In this document: positions 11,584-22,288 of the stretch, piece after piece
Position numbering within the stretch: position 1 is the stretch's first letter
Layout of the letters: every line of letters starts with the position of its first letter
Assembly: GCA_902806575.1 (NCBI GenBank)
Contig: CADCXD010000010.1
Location: forward strand, 1,674,001-1,738,000
Direction: 5' to 3'
From: Jackrogersella multiformis
Lineage: Eukaryota; Ascomycota; Sordariomycetes; Xylariales; Hypoxylaceae
Length of the DNA: 64,000 nucleotides
Made by a program: the position numbers and the translations under genes
The notes under the pieces: model-generated
What the model saw: only the letters and a program-made list of their open reading frames with translations
What the model was told of the DNA's origin: nothing
Databases searched by the model: none

Positions 11584-14500
11584 CTAAGCCTTCGTCCTCG
11601 AAACAATCAACTCGGCCAAATCCGTCACGTTTGCACTTGTGAGTAACTCGAGGATTTCGAGAGTCGCACCAAGCTCTCTCGTGATCCAATTGCGAACCTC
11701 AATGGCAGTCAGAGAGTCCAGGCCATACGATGTCATACTCCGCTGAGCATCTACATCGTCGCGCGCCACTGACAGCACCTCGGATAGCTTCTGCAGCACG
11801 CCTTGTACGGCAACTTGGCGGGCCTCTTCGTTGCTGGCCGCAGCGCGGAATGCATTTCTGTACGAGACGGCTTCCCCGGAACCGCTGCCTGCAGCTCGTA
11901 TCAAAGCAACTGCCGCCGCCTTAAGGTGCTTGAACCGTGGGTCCTCCGCATAGTAGGGCAAGGAGCCCGTGTTGCTTGGGACAAGTTTCAAGCCAGTGAG
12001 ACATTGAGCGCCACACCTACCGGATGTAGCGACCGCCAGAAGCCCCAAGACCTCCGCTTCAGAAATGGACTGCCCACCGAAATTCTTAATAATATCATCC
12101 TCGCGTACTAAATTCTCGGCAACATAACCAGTGCCAGTCACTGCTGTGAGGTCAAGGGAGACACCGGGCAGGCCTTGTGCTGCCCTGCATGAGGCAAATC
12201 CGTCCAGAAACGTGTTGGCAGCGGCATATGCGGCTTGACCACGACTACCGACAATGCCCGCAGCACTCGATAGGAGGACAAAATAACCCAGGCGTGCATT
12301 GATGGACTCGAGCGCGTTGTGGATGTTCCAGGTGCCCTTGACTTTGGCTCGAATCGCCGAAACATACGAGTCGTGGGTCATCGCTTCTAGCAACCCGTCC
12401 TATCACAAATAGTTAGGCATCCTCTTCTAGCGGGTACATAACTGAACACGCAGTTGAACCAGATTGGACTTACATGAAGCATCATTGCGGCATGAACCAC
12501 GCCGCATATCGGTGGAAGCGTCTCGGCGCATTCTTTCACAACCCGATAGACGTTTTCGTCGTTGGCAATATCGCATGTCTTGACTGCTATATTAGCTCGG
12601 CCTCGAGTCTCGTCAATGAGCTGTTTCAATTTATCAGCCTCTCCTCCGCTCCTCGATAGTAACACAATATGTCGAGCACCGTGTTCAACCATCCACCGAG
12701 TCATACTACGTCCTAAACCACCAGTACCGCCGATAATGATATGAGTCCCGTCAGGATTGAGAAAACTCTTCGAAGTGTAGTGCAATGCCTGGCCGATATG
12801 TTAGTAATTTACCGGATAACGGCTATTAGAGGAGATACAAGATGGACGTGAGTAACACTTACCATTACTAGGTCGTCTTTTTGCGCAGAAACTATAATCG
12901 GATGCAGAGTACCTCGTTGAATCATTTGCAGGCCCCTGTCTAGCTCAGTTATTCGCAATGTTACTGATTTCTTCAGGGGCTTTAAAGCTCTCCTTGAAAA
13001 GCATCCTAAGACATCTTTGAGGATATCCCTCATAAGCCGCGGGCGTGTAGTAGCCAGGTTCAACAGATTGATTGACGTAAAACTTATGTTCTCGGCAAGA
13101 TCTGACCTAGCGCTCCAGCCGTCAAGGCGATCTTGGAGTGCTCCCTGCATATGAACAATGCGTCCAAAGGGTGCAATACCTGCCCATACTTTTCTTAGAT
13201 TGTTAGCCGCTGCTGACAAGCTAGACGAACTGGTGAGAACGACATCCATGCCGGCTCCACTGGTAGCATCTCGTATATCACGATCAAAATAGAGACTAGC
13301 CGTGTCGAAGGCATTCTTAGACTTGACACCAAATGACTTCGCAACAAAGTCTCTTCTTTCGCTACCGTGGACTGCAACAAACACATTGGCGCCAAGGTGC
13401 TTCGCAATCTGTATCGCAGCCAGTCCCTCGGCGTCGTTTATTTGGATGAGCACGCGTTCTGACTTTCGAATGCGTGCGACTTGGGAAAGTGCGTAAAAGG
13501 CCGCACCGAAGGCGGACGGGATCATTGCTGCATCCTCAAAACACATGTTCTCGGGAATCTTGACGATACCACTGGCCGCTACGCAAACATGTGTGCCCAG
13601 TCGACCATCGCCCAAGGCACAGACCCTGTCCCCAATGCCAAGATCGACGACTTGCCGACCTACACGAACGACGGTGCCGCTGCATGATCTTTCGGGTCTC
13701 TTGGACTTCTTTGTGCTAGTATGCGCTACAACATCATCATGGCTCAGCCTGCTAGCCTTGACCTCGATCTCAACTTGATCCTTACCCAAGTCCTCATCAG
13801 ATGACACATCTTCAAAGTAAATCAGGTCAAGGGAGCTATCAGCTTGCGTAGAAATTTGCAACCGACGTCCAGGCTGACGAAGTTCTTGAAGGTACGGCTC
13901 GGCTTTGCCTAGCTCGCGGTGGACTCGCAGGTTCATGTCGTCGTCGGCAATAAAACGAGGCACGACGAGGTCTCCGCCTTGCTCAGCAAATTCACCCTCA
14001 GCCTCGGGACTGTCTGCTAGAACGGATCGCCTGAAAGCATCTTCAATTAGTTCAGCCTGGCCCTCAACATCCAGGGTGCTGTCTGGGTCGAGATCTAGAG
14101 TGACAGCGATCTTTCCAAGCTCTGAGCGCACTGTCCGAAGTAAACCCAAGGCCAAATTGGTGCTCGGATTCATCGAAACTTTGGATGCGCCGCATGTCAC
14201 CCACAAGATGCCTCCAGCTTGTGTCAATAGGGCCTTGACTTTCTCGAACTCGGCCTTGTTGATCGAGGCTAGGACGGCACGATCAAGTTCTGACAGAACT
14301 ACAAAAAAGCCATTGAAATCTCTAATTCGGAGTAGGCTTGAGATATCTGGATGGATCCCAGAATGTACCTCGATGACCTCGCAAAGGGAAGCTACTAGTG
14401 TGTCGTTACGGGTACGATCTGTCACCACCGTTACGCGTTCTCCGTGGGTTCTAATGTGCGAGCGGCTCACGCCATTAGCATGTCGCTCCCCAGTTTGCTC

Positions 14501-17500
14501 CCATTGTATTTTGTAGCATAACTCTCTAGGTTTAGGCAGCCTAAGAGCTGCAGTCTTTAACGGAGTGAGCTCTAATCCCTGTATAGAGACGGCGGGCAAC
14601 TCACTCTCCGCTGGCGCGAACAGCTCGGCCAAGAATGTCCCAGACTTGGCGTCTTTTGTTGACTGGACGATGAACTTAGATCCAAAGCTCCTCTCCCAGT
14701 CCTCGCTCATGTCTATATGCACCTGCTTGATAGCAGATGGCAGCTGCGGATTTGCGGTTCCGTCAAATCCCAAATCAGATTGCGATACTTGGATAAGGGG
14801 TTCCAATGTGGCTGGATGGGCTAAGTATGAAGATTCGTATGCCAGTGGCATGATCAGTTTCGTATCCTGAAGGGCACCTTGAGCGCTGACCCCGTATTCG
14901 TTCATCTTTACGTTCACCAGGTTCCAAAAGGTATGGGGGTAACTGATACCACCGGAACTCAGGTTGAAGTAGAAACCTGCGGCAGGCATTGATACTTCGT
15001 TTCCTTCTGATTTGCGATCGAAGTACTCCTTGGAGCCGCCGGCCACGGAATCTTCACATTGTAGAAGTTTCGCCTCGACGGAACCATGACAATGTTCCAG
15101 CCATCCTCGTTTCGACTCGAAACTGGAGATGTGAAATTCGTCCCAATTGCTTTTAGACGCAACGCGCTTCCTAAAATTTAGCAGCAGCTCAATCGGTTCA
15201 TCCTCCGCTAGAAATAAATGCTCCGGAATGACGATATCGCGCAGATCGAAGGTACCTGCTTCAAACCCTCTGGTCGCCGCTCGTTGGCCGGCTGCTTCTA
15301 CAACCATGGAAATGAAAGCCGATACTGGGAATACAGGACGATCTTCAATGCGGTATTCACGTAACCATGGAAGTTCCTCCAGCCTGATGAAATTGCGCCA
15401 CGTCGGCTCTAAGTCGCTGCTCCAGTCCGTCAGCGTCCCGATCAAGTCATGGCGTGCAAACGGTTTCAGTCGATGCTGTCGTGTGATCCGACTCTCATAC
15501 CAGCAGCGCTGACGCGACCATGGATACGTGTATAGGAAGGAAATTATGTCGGGTTTCTCAATTTCAGACCGATTATGATTGATGTTAAAGAAATCGATGC
15601 CCTCGTAGCCGCGCATGAAGAGCTGGCCAGCTAGCTCCAAAGCCGTTTCGGTAGCATCACGACCCCGTATGAGAGTCGGAATATACACCGGTAGCTTAGA
15701 AGCTGGCTGCTCGATTGTCTTAAGAATCTGCATAATGGGACCTTTAAGGGCAGCATGCGGGCCAATCTCGATGAGAATATCTGGCTCGCTCTCCTCGCAA
15801 AGCACCCGCAATGCTGTTTTAAACCGTACTGGATTTGTCAGGTTGTCTACCCAGTACTGTGGACCAAGTTCGTCTATATCAACCTTGCGAGAACGAAGAG
15901 AGGAGAAGAACTCAACGCCGCCATTTCCCCCTCTCAACTCAACGTTTGCGATCATGTCGTGATATGTTTCGGCTACCAATTTCATGTGCGGGCTATGATA
16001 GGCCACGTCAACGAAGAGCTTGCGGTTGAAAATCTGTTTGCTTGTCATCAAATCAGAAAGTTCATCGATGGCCACGGCGTCGCCCGATACGGTTGTCGAA
16101 CTAGGCGAGTTTTCACAGGCTGCCACTGCTTGCAACGGGTTCCGAAGTTGTTTGAAAAAGGGTTGCAGCTCCTCCGCACCCATACCTACCGCCATCATCG
16201 CGCCTTTGATGTCCTGGAAGTTCTTTTTCAAGATAACGATTGCTTGGCCACGATGGTACGCCGCAGACATTGCCGCCTCAAGTGTCAAAGCTCCTGTTGC
16301 GTATGCAGCGCCAATCTCTCCGCTGGAATGACCCGTAACTGCGGAAGGCTTGATTCCCCATGATGCTAAGAGATCGACCAGTCCAATCTGGATGGCACTA
16401 CATACTGGTTGACTGATATGAGCCATACCAACGCGTGAATGTTTTTCATCTTGTGTCAACTCCTCCAGCAACGAGAAATCGGCTCCAATGGATAGAAGAT
16501 GCTTATCAGCTCTATGGATGGCTGATTCAAATACAGCATGTGACACTAGTAACTCTCTACCCATAGCATGCCACTGCGCGCCCTGTCCCGTAAAGACGAA
16601 AGCGAGCTTTGGCGACTTGGCAGGCACACGCTTTGGTATGGCTTCGGGGCTGTTGAGGGCTATTGCTAGTTTGCTGCACATGTCGGTCACCAAAGCTACA
16701 CGCCACGGTAGTTGCGAACGCCGTTGGCATAATGTATCTGGCTATACGTCAGTTATCTGTTTTCTGGTACGAGTGGCATCCCAACTTACAGGCCAAATTC
16801 CGAGGCATAGTGCTTTGATAAAGCTCGGCGTGTTGCTCAAGGAAAATACCCAGCTGCTCCATACTATTTCTCGCAGCTGTCTCGTCATTGCCACTCAGCA
16901 CAAATAATCGCTTCGTTTTGATGTGGCCTTCAAACTTGTCGGCATCCAGAAATTCGATTTCATTCTCCTCCGGTAACGCGTTAAGTACTGCGTGGCCGTT
17001 TGATCCGCTATATCCGAAGTTGTTTACACATATGTATTTCTTGTTCCGAGGAAACGGCTGCTGTCTTTGTGGGATCTAGATATGAAGGTCAGTACTATCC
17101 TATTCAACCTTTTTTTCGTAGGACCTCGAGAACATCCTCTGGGTGAACTGACTTGCAGGTTCCACTCGGATAATGGAATGGCTGGATTTTCCTTCTCAAA
17201 GTCGGCATTCGGTACAATAAACCCCTTTTCTAGCATGAGAGCCGCCTTCATAACCGATATGACACCACTCGCATTTTCGAGATGACCAATATTCGACTTT
17301 ACTGTGCGAGGGAACGAATGTGATGCATTAATATAAGACATTAGTTTAGAAAAGGGATTTCTTACCTGAGCCGATATTTAATGGTTCCTCCCCGTCTAGG
17401 CTCTGGCCAAGTGCTCTATATATGCCTTTGGCCTCTATAGGATCTCCGACTTTAGTACCAGTTCCATGAGCCTCGAAAAATCCAACATCCTTGGCATCGA

Positions 17501-18575
17501 TTTTTGCTTGTAAAAGAACATTGCGCAGTAGCGACTCTTGCTCGTCCGAGCTAGGTGCTACGATACCTTTGCGCATTTCATATTAGCCTCCTACTAGCAC
17601 TATAGGTATGTTGGTATACATACCAACTGTTCGTCCATTGTGGCTAATCCCCGTATGAGAAATGACAGCCCTAACGTAGTCCCCATCCTCCAGCGCTTTG
17701 TGTAGCGGCTTAAGGATCATACACCCTACTCCCTCGCCTCTTGCGTATCCGGACTTGGCGCGATGGTCAAACGCATAGGTTTTCCCCGAGTCTGCAAATA
17801 GCCTATACCATTAAGTCAATTGGTCTCTCGAGGACATGAGTATTGCCTAGCTTACCTTAATTTGGCCATAGATACCCAAACGTCCGGTTGTGTGATTAGA
17901 TGAGAGGCGCCGACGATAGCTTGTTCCGATTCCCCCGACCTTATGCTCTGGACAGCCATGTGTAGCGCATGCATGCTGGAAGAGCATGCCGTGTCAACGG
18001 TAATGGTAGGTCCACATATATTGAAGAAATATGATATTCGCCCAGCTAGAAACGCCCCTTGGTTACCAGTGGGATCGAACATCGGCGAGTCATCTAAATC
18101 CCTGAGGTTACCCATCCTATGTTCATTATCAGGGCCACCGATGAATACGCCAATTTTCCGTCCTGCGATAGACTCTTTGGGAATGCCAGCATTCTCGAGG
18201 GCCTCATACGAGCATTCAAGGAGGAGCCGTTGCGTAGGATCTTGTGCGCCAATCAGTCTCTCGACCCAAATTCAAATTTAAAGGGAAAATATTACCCATA
18301 GTCTCAGCTTCCTTACGCGTCATATCGAAGAAACCGGGATCGAACATCTCGAGGTTCTGAGACAAGAAGTACCCTCCTTGCGAGTTGATCGTGCCCTTCT
18401 TCTCTGGGTTGGGGTGATTATAAGCCTCCTGGTTGAAGCGGTCTCTGGGTATCTTGGACCACGCGCTGCGGCCCTTGGTTAACAGCTTCCAGAAGTCACC
18501 CGGCGAAGATACGTTGCCGGGTAGGCGGCACGACATGCCAACAATGGCAATGAGCATCGGCGCCTCAGACTCCAT
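11584..18575 (-). CDS. Highly reducing-type iterative polyketide synthase with degenerate DH and ER
   Basis: Type I iterative PKS: builds a polyketide from malonyl-CoA on one multidomain protein. Nine exons, complement(11584..12399, 12474..12788, 12863..16737, 16790..17075, 17153..17301, 17366..17566, 17624..17802, 17856..18240, 18296..18575), keep frame to give 2161 aa. Order: KS (about 8-430; active Cys179 in TACSSS, then EAHGTGTKVGD and NIGHLENASG), AT (about 540-850; GHSSG near 631), DH (about 920-1170), pseudo-KR region (about 1220-1440), ER (about 1458-1780), KR (GGTGGLGR, then SSAAG and AAYAAANTFLD), ACP (GLDSLTAIEVRNW). No methyltransferase lies between DH and ER, which explains the short length. 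The DH His is Tyr955 and the DH Asp is Glu1139; the ER nucleotide loop lacks its glycines. It diverges from an FSH1-family hydrolase. The product is unknown. Confidence 0.93.
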
Positions 18576-19970
18576 ATTGAGATATGTGAGACGAGGATGT
18601 AAGGAGTGGTATTGATGGAGTAACAGCTGGATAATCTTAAGAGTATCGTGGAATAGTCAACCCCGAAGATGCCAGACGCCATGTATATGTCAAAGAACAA
18701 GCAAACGCACTTGAATTGCTGCCTAGGTATAATTGCTCCCTTTTGGGAACATTTCCTAACTACTAATTGGGTTAAGCTTGCGTGGCAGCACTCCTCCAAA
18801 GATTGTGAAGGACTAGGCTGTTGAAGGAACGATGAAACCGGTACTCCAATTGATGGCACTTTTCTCACATGGGACGGTTAATATTCAATATCATAACTAA
18901 GTCCGACGCCCCAGGTCCTTCGATCGAGTTGCTTTTGGCTTCGACCTGATACAAGTTACATGCTGGACAAGAAGCAACATTAAAATCACTTACACTAGGC
19001 CAGCTCTTCTTCCTTTTTACAAAAGTTAATGACATCCATCCCAGCTCCTTGTTTACTCCATATTTTACCTAACGTCATCCTACTTCCTAGAAAGTTGGGT
19101 ATTGCGTACCAACGGACCCCCTGTTATGTGATTGAACTATACAGAACAAGATATTCCAACCAATACACCACCACAAGTCTACGTCGCAGCATATAGTATC
19201 ACAGGCTTGCAAGGTTCAGGTTCGGTCGGTGCGGCACGTCGTAAACCTAGTCTCGTGTGGCTCCGCTACGCAATAGCTCTTACACAATGTGTTGGTAATG
19301 AGCGTCGGAAGTCCGTGAGTAAGTTGTCATCGACTTCAGGCTCGTTAGAGGTGGCCCGCCGGCGGCAACCCGGTAGTCAGGTTTTGTTGAGACCGCAACG
19401 TGCTTGCCAAGCAGTAGCTCCGAGGTTTAATAGTTGTACCGGATAGGAGCCTCTCAGCGCTCCTGGCACATAGGGACTATAATCTCAAAACTTATCTTAC
19501 TTAGGTAGGTGGAGCAATCTATTCACCCTCCAAGATGCCGTCCACTTCGACCTACTAACTGCCTATCAATGATGTAGATCAACAGGGGTGCTGCCATGGG
19601 CTCTCAAAGATGGTCTCGGTTGACGTTATCAGAAGCCCTTCACATGGCCATGATACCATGTGAGTTTACGGGTAGTCCCCACGGGCAGTCTCTGAGTCAT
19701 CACTGGCCTGAGGTCTTAGGAAAATGGCCGACTATGACACCTACCCATGTGATGGTATATATCGCTACAAGCTGTACGCGTATCCGGACTTATGCAAGGG
19801 GTGGTTTTACCTTAGATTAGGTACGCCATAACCTAGTAGAATAATAGCTAAGGGGTACGTTGCTTATTCTTCATGCAACACATCTTCGTAATAAAGGGAA
19901 TATAATAAGTTGAGAATAACTAAAAAAAAGGGAGAAAGTGAAAACAAATACTGCGGATCCATCGGCCACA
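18576..19970. promoter_or_regulatory. Divergent promoter region between PKS and FSH1-family hydrolase
   Basis: This 1.4-kb region lies between two start codons pointing apart, so it contains both promoters and offers a simple basis for co-regulation. It carries short AT-rich stretches and one TTAGGTAGG word near 19500. I see no open frame with recognisable protein features and no transcription-factor gene. Confidence 0.55.
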
Positions 19971-21290
19971 ATGAGATTCCTCTGCTTGCCCGGTGCATAT
20001 GGAAGCGCCAAGGTTAGTACTAATTCCAATCCTCCTTTTTTTTTGGCCTCTCGCCCAAAGAAATGAAAATACCATGTCTGCGTATAGATCGTATAGATGT
20101 CAGGTAGTTTTATTAACGACAAGAGCAAAAAAATAGAACTTCGGCGTCCAACTCGGGCCCTTCGCCAAGCACATGGAGGACAGGGGCCTGGCGACGTTCG
20201 CCTTCACGCAGGGCGAGAACGAGGTCGAGCCGCCGCTCGGGTGGGAGAACTACTTCGGGTCGCGGCCGCTGTACCGGTTCATCGACGCGGCCGAGGGCGA
20301 CGCCTTCGAGGCCGTGCGCAGGGTGCGCCACATCCCGCGCGGCCTCAGCCCCGAGGCCACGCTGAGGCTGTTCAAGGCCGACGCGCCCGACAAGCAGAAC
20401 TGGCGCGCGCTCCGCGAGGCGCTCGACCGCATCTCCGCCACCATCGACGAGGATCCCGAGATCGACGGCCTGATCGGATACTCCGAGGGCGCCATGATGG
20501 CCGCGTCCATCTGCGCCGAGGAGAATAGGAGGTGGGAGGAGAGCGGCGTGCCTAGGCGGATCAAGGTGTGTTTCCCTTTGGTTTTTGTTTGTTTTTCACT
20601 CCTCCAGATGAATAGCGAATTTTCGTTTCTGGTTCTGTGGTATCCATCCATCCATCCACACAAACAAATTTGCCACCTTAGACACGATAACTAACGAGCG
20701 CGCGCGCGCGTTTCCAGTTCGCCATCTTCTTCGCGGGCTCGCCGCCGCTGGTGGAGGAGGGCTCGAGCTTCGTGGCGCGGCTGGCGGACGAGCACGGGAC
20801 GTCGATCTCGATCCCGACGTTCCACGTGTTCGGGTCCAACGACCCGCTGGTGTATTCGTCGGTGGCGCTGTACAACGCGTGCGACCAGGACCTGGCGCAG
20901 CTGTACGACCACGGCCTGGGCCACCTCGTGCCCCGCGACGCCGACAACGTCGAGCAGCTCGGCGACACCCTGTCCGACGTCGTCACCAAGATCAACAAGG
21001 CGCAGGAGGCGGATAGCAACAGCGGCGGCGGCGGCAGTAATAACAACCACAGCCACAATGGCAACAGCAACGGTATCATCATCAATAACGACACCGCCAG
21101 CAGTATGCATGGCAAGATGTCCGGCTCGGCCCCCGCCAGCGAGTTCACCGCCGACGAGTACACGACGGGCTCGTCGGCGAACGGGTCGGCTGCGTCGTCG
21201 GCCGGGTCCACCGCCGAGTCGGACCTGGACTCGCGGTCCAGTCACGGCATCGTGGGTGAGGTGGTGGAGAAGATCCAGCAGGGGAAGTAG
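19971..21290 (+). CDS. FSH1-family alpha/beta serine hydrolase (LovG-like family)
   Basis: The FSH1 family contains small alpha/beta hydrolases including LovG, the stand-alone thioesterase that releases a polyketide from the HR-PKS LovB. The model is join(19971..20012, 20137..20565, 20718..21290), 347 aa, all phase-0 junctions. Visible: MRFLCLPGAYGSAK start, oxyanion-side first strand; nucleophile elbow GYSEG; Asp in FGSNDPL; His in GLGHLVPRD; the catalytic triad therefore looks complete. After about residue 280 comes a low-complexity Ser/Gly/Asn tail not needed for the fold. Codon third positions are strongly GC, unlike the PKS next door. Its divergent position beside the PKS suggests, but does not show, that it acts on the PKS product. 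Confidence 0.88.
20696..20711 (+). repeat. (GC)n dinucleotide run in hydrolase intron 2
   Basis: An alternating GCGCGC tract lies just upstream of the TTTCCAG acceptor of the second intron. It is a microsatellite-like stretch and does not affect the coding frame. Confidence 0.6.
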
Positions 21291-22288
21291 ACTTATTTGC
21301 TTTGCCTCCCTGCCTGCCTGCCTCATATCTCCTATATCCTACCTACCTACCTAGGTATATAGCTAAGGAAGGGGATGCTAAGGGAAACGAACTTGGCAGG
21401 AAAAGGACGGGAAGGGGGAGGGATGGAGGGGAGGGATACAAGGATATCATCTAATCACTCTGTTATCTACTGTATTTGATTTCCCAAACTCGAGGCTTGA
21501 ATATGTAATTACGAATCTAGAATTCTGCATGTTTTGAGATCGTCCTTTTTTGTTCGGTGGGAGTACGGGTTCGAGTTCTTGCTTGAGGTATCGTTAATGT
21601 GTATACTGAAACCGAATCAATGGATTGGACATGTCAGCTTATGTGACTTTGTTCGTTTTCCTAGTAAGGGACTTGGCTTGACATACCAGAGACCTAGCCG
21701 TTGATGTTTCCTTATACCATTGCCGAACCTGAGCTCTAAAGTAAGCGCAAGCTCGGTTAACTCGTCTTACCCCTTTACAGAGAGACGTGTCTAGATCGAG
21801 ACGTAGAAATATATCACAGGGAGCAACGGTACAGGTCAAGCTGCCGAGATACTGCAAAAATATATTCTGCAACGCGTGAGCTTGCCTGGCAAGCCTATGT
21901 AGCATCAACAGTGACAGCTACAACCGCCAGCCCCCTTTTTTCTGGACCACTAGTCATCGATGTGAGCGCATTAAAGCGCGGCCGCAACTTTCCCCGATGC
22001 GGCCGGCTTTTGACAACAAGGAGAGGGAGGTATTAATTATGTACAGTACTAGGTACAGTGAAGTAGGACGACGGCGTTACCAACAAATCGTCGTATGGAC
22101 CTATAGACTCTCCGGGTCTCAAATCAAAAGTATGTAGACCCTCGACCACTTTCGTCGTCAATTTTCGTGTGAACCCGAAATGTATTTTGCCCAATAATTA
22201 ATCCTCGCGCAGTCAGCTTGAGATGAGTGGAGTCGACCTGTGTTACTGTTGGAAGGGGGTTAGAATCAGTAACTATTCAAGACCAAGT
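21291..22288. other. Convergent intergenic region between FSH1-family hydrolase and TOM70
   Basis: Both neighbours end toward this stretch. It starts with pyrimidine-rich repeats (TGCC and ACCT units, 21305-21355), then purine-rich sequence near 21400-21440. No gene recognised. Confidence 0.5.

Noticed and set aside
13195..16363. Several plus-strand open frames of 60-200 codons antisense to the PKS
   Set aside because: They are shadows of the long minus-strand PKS exon, with no family features of their own.
11584..21290. A large secondary-metabolite cluster around the PKS
   Set aside because: Flanking genes are TOM70 and an AhpC/TSA protein; no P450, transporter, methyltransferase or cluster regulator is found, so only a two-gene unit is proposed.
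20097..21326. Long alternative frames over the FSH1-family gene on both strands, rich in Arg, Gly and Ala
   Set aside because: High GC removes stop codons from all frames here; only the spliced plus-strand frame shows the hydrolase motifs. The same applies to alternative frames over ERV41, the 51.6-kb gene and BMT6.
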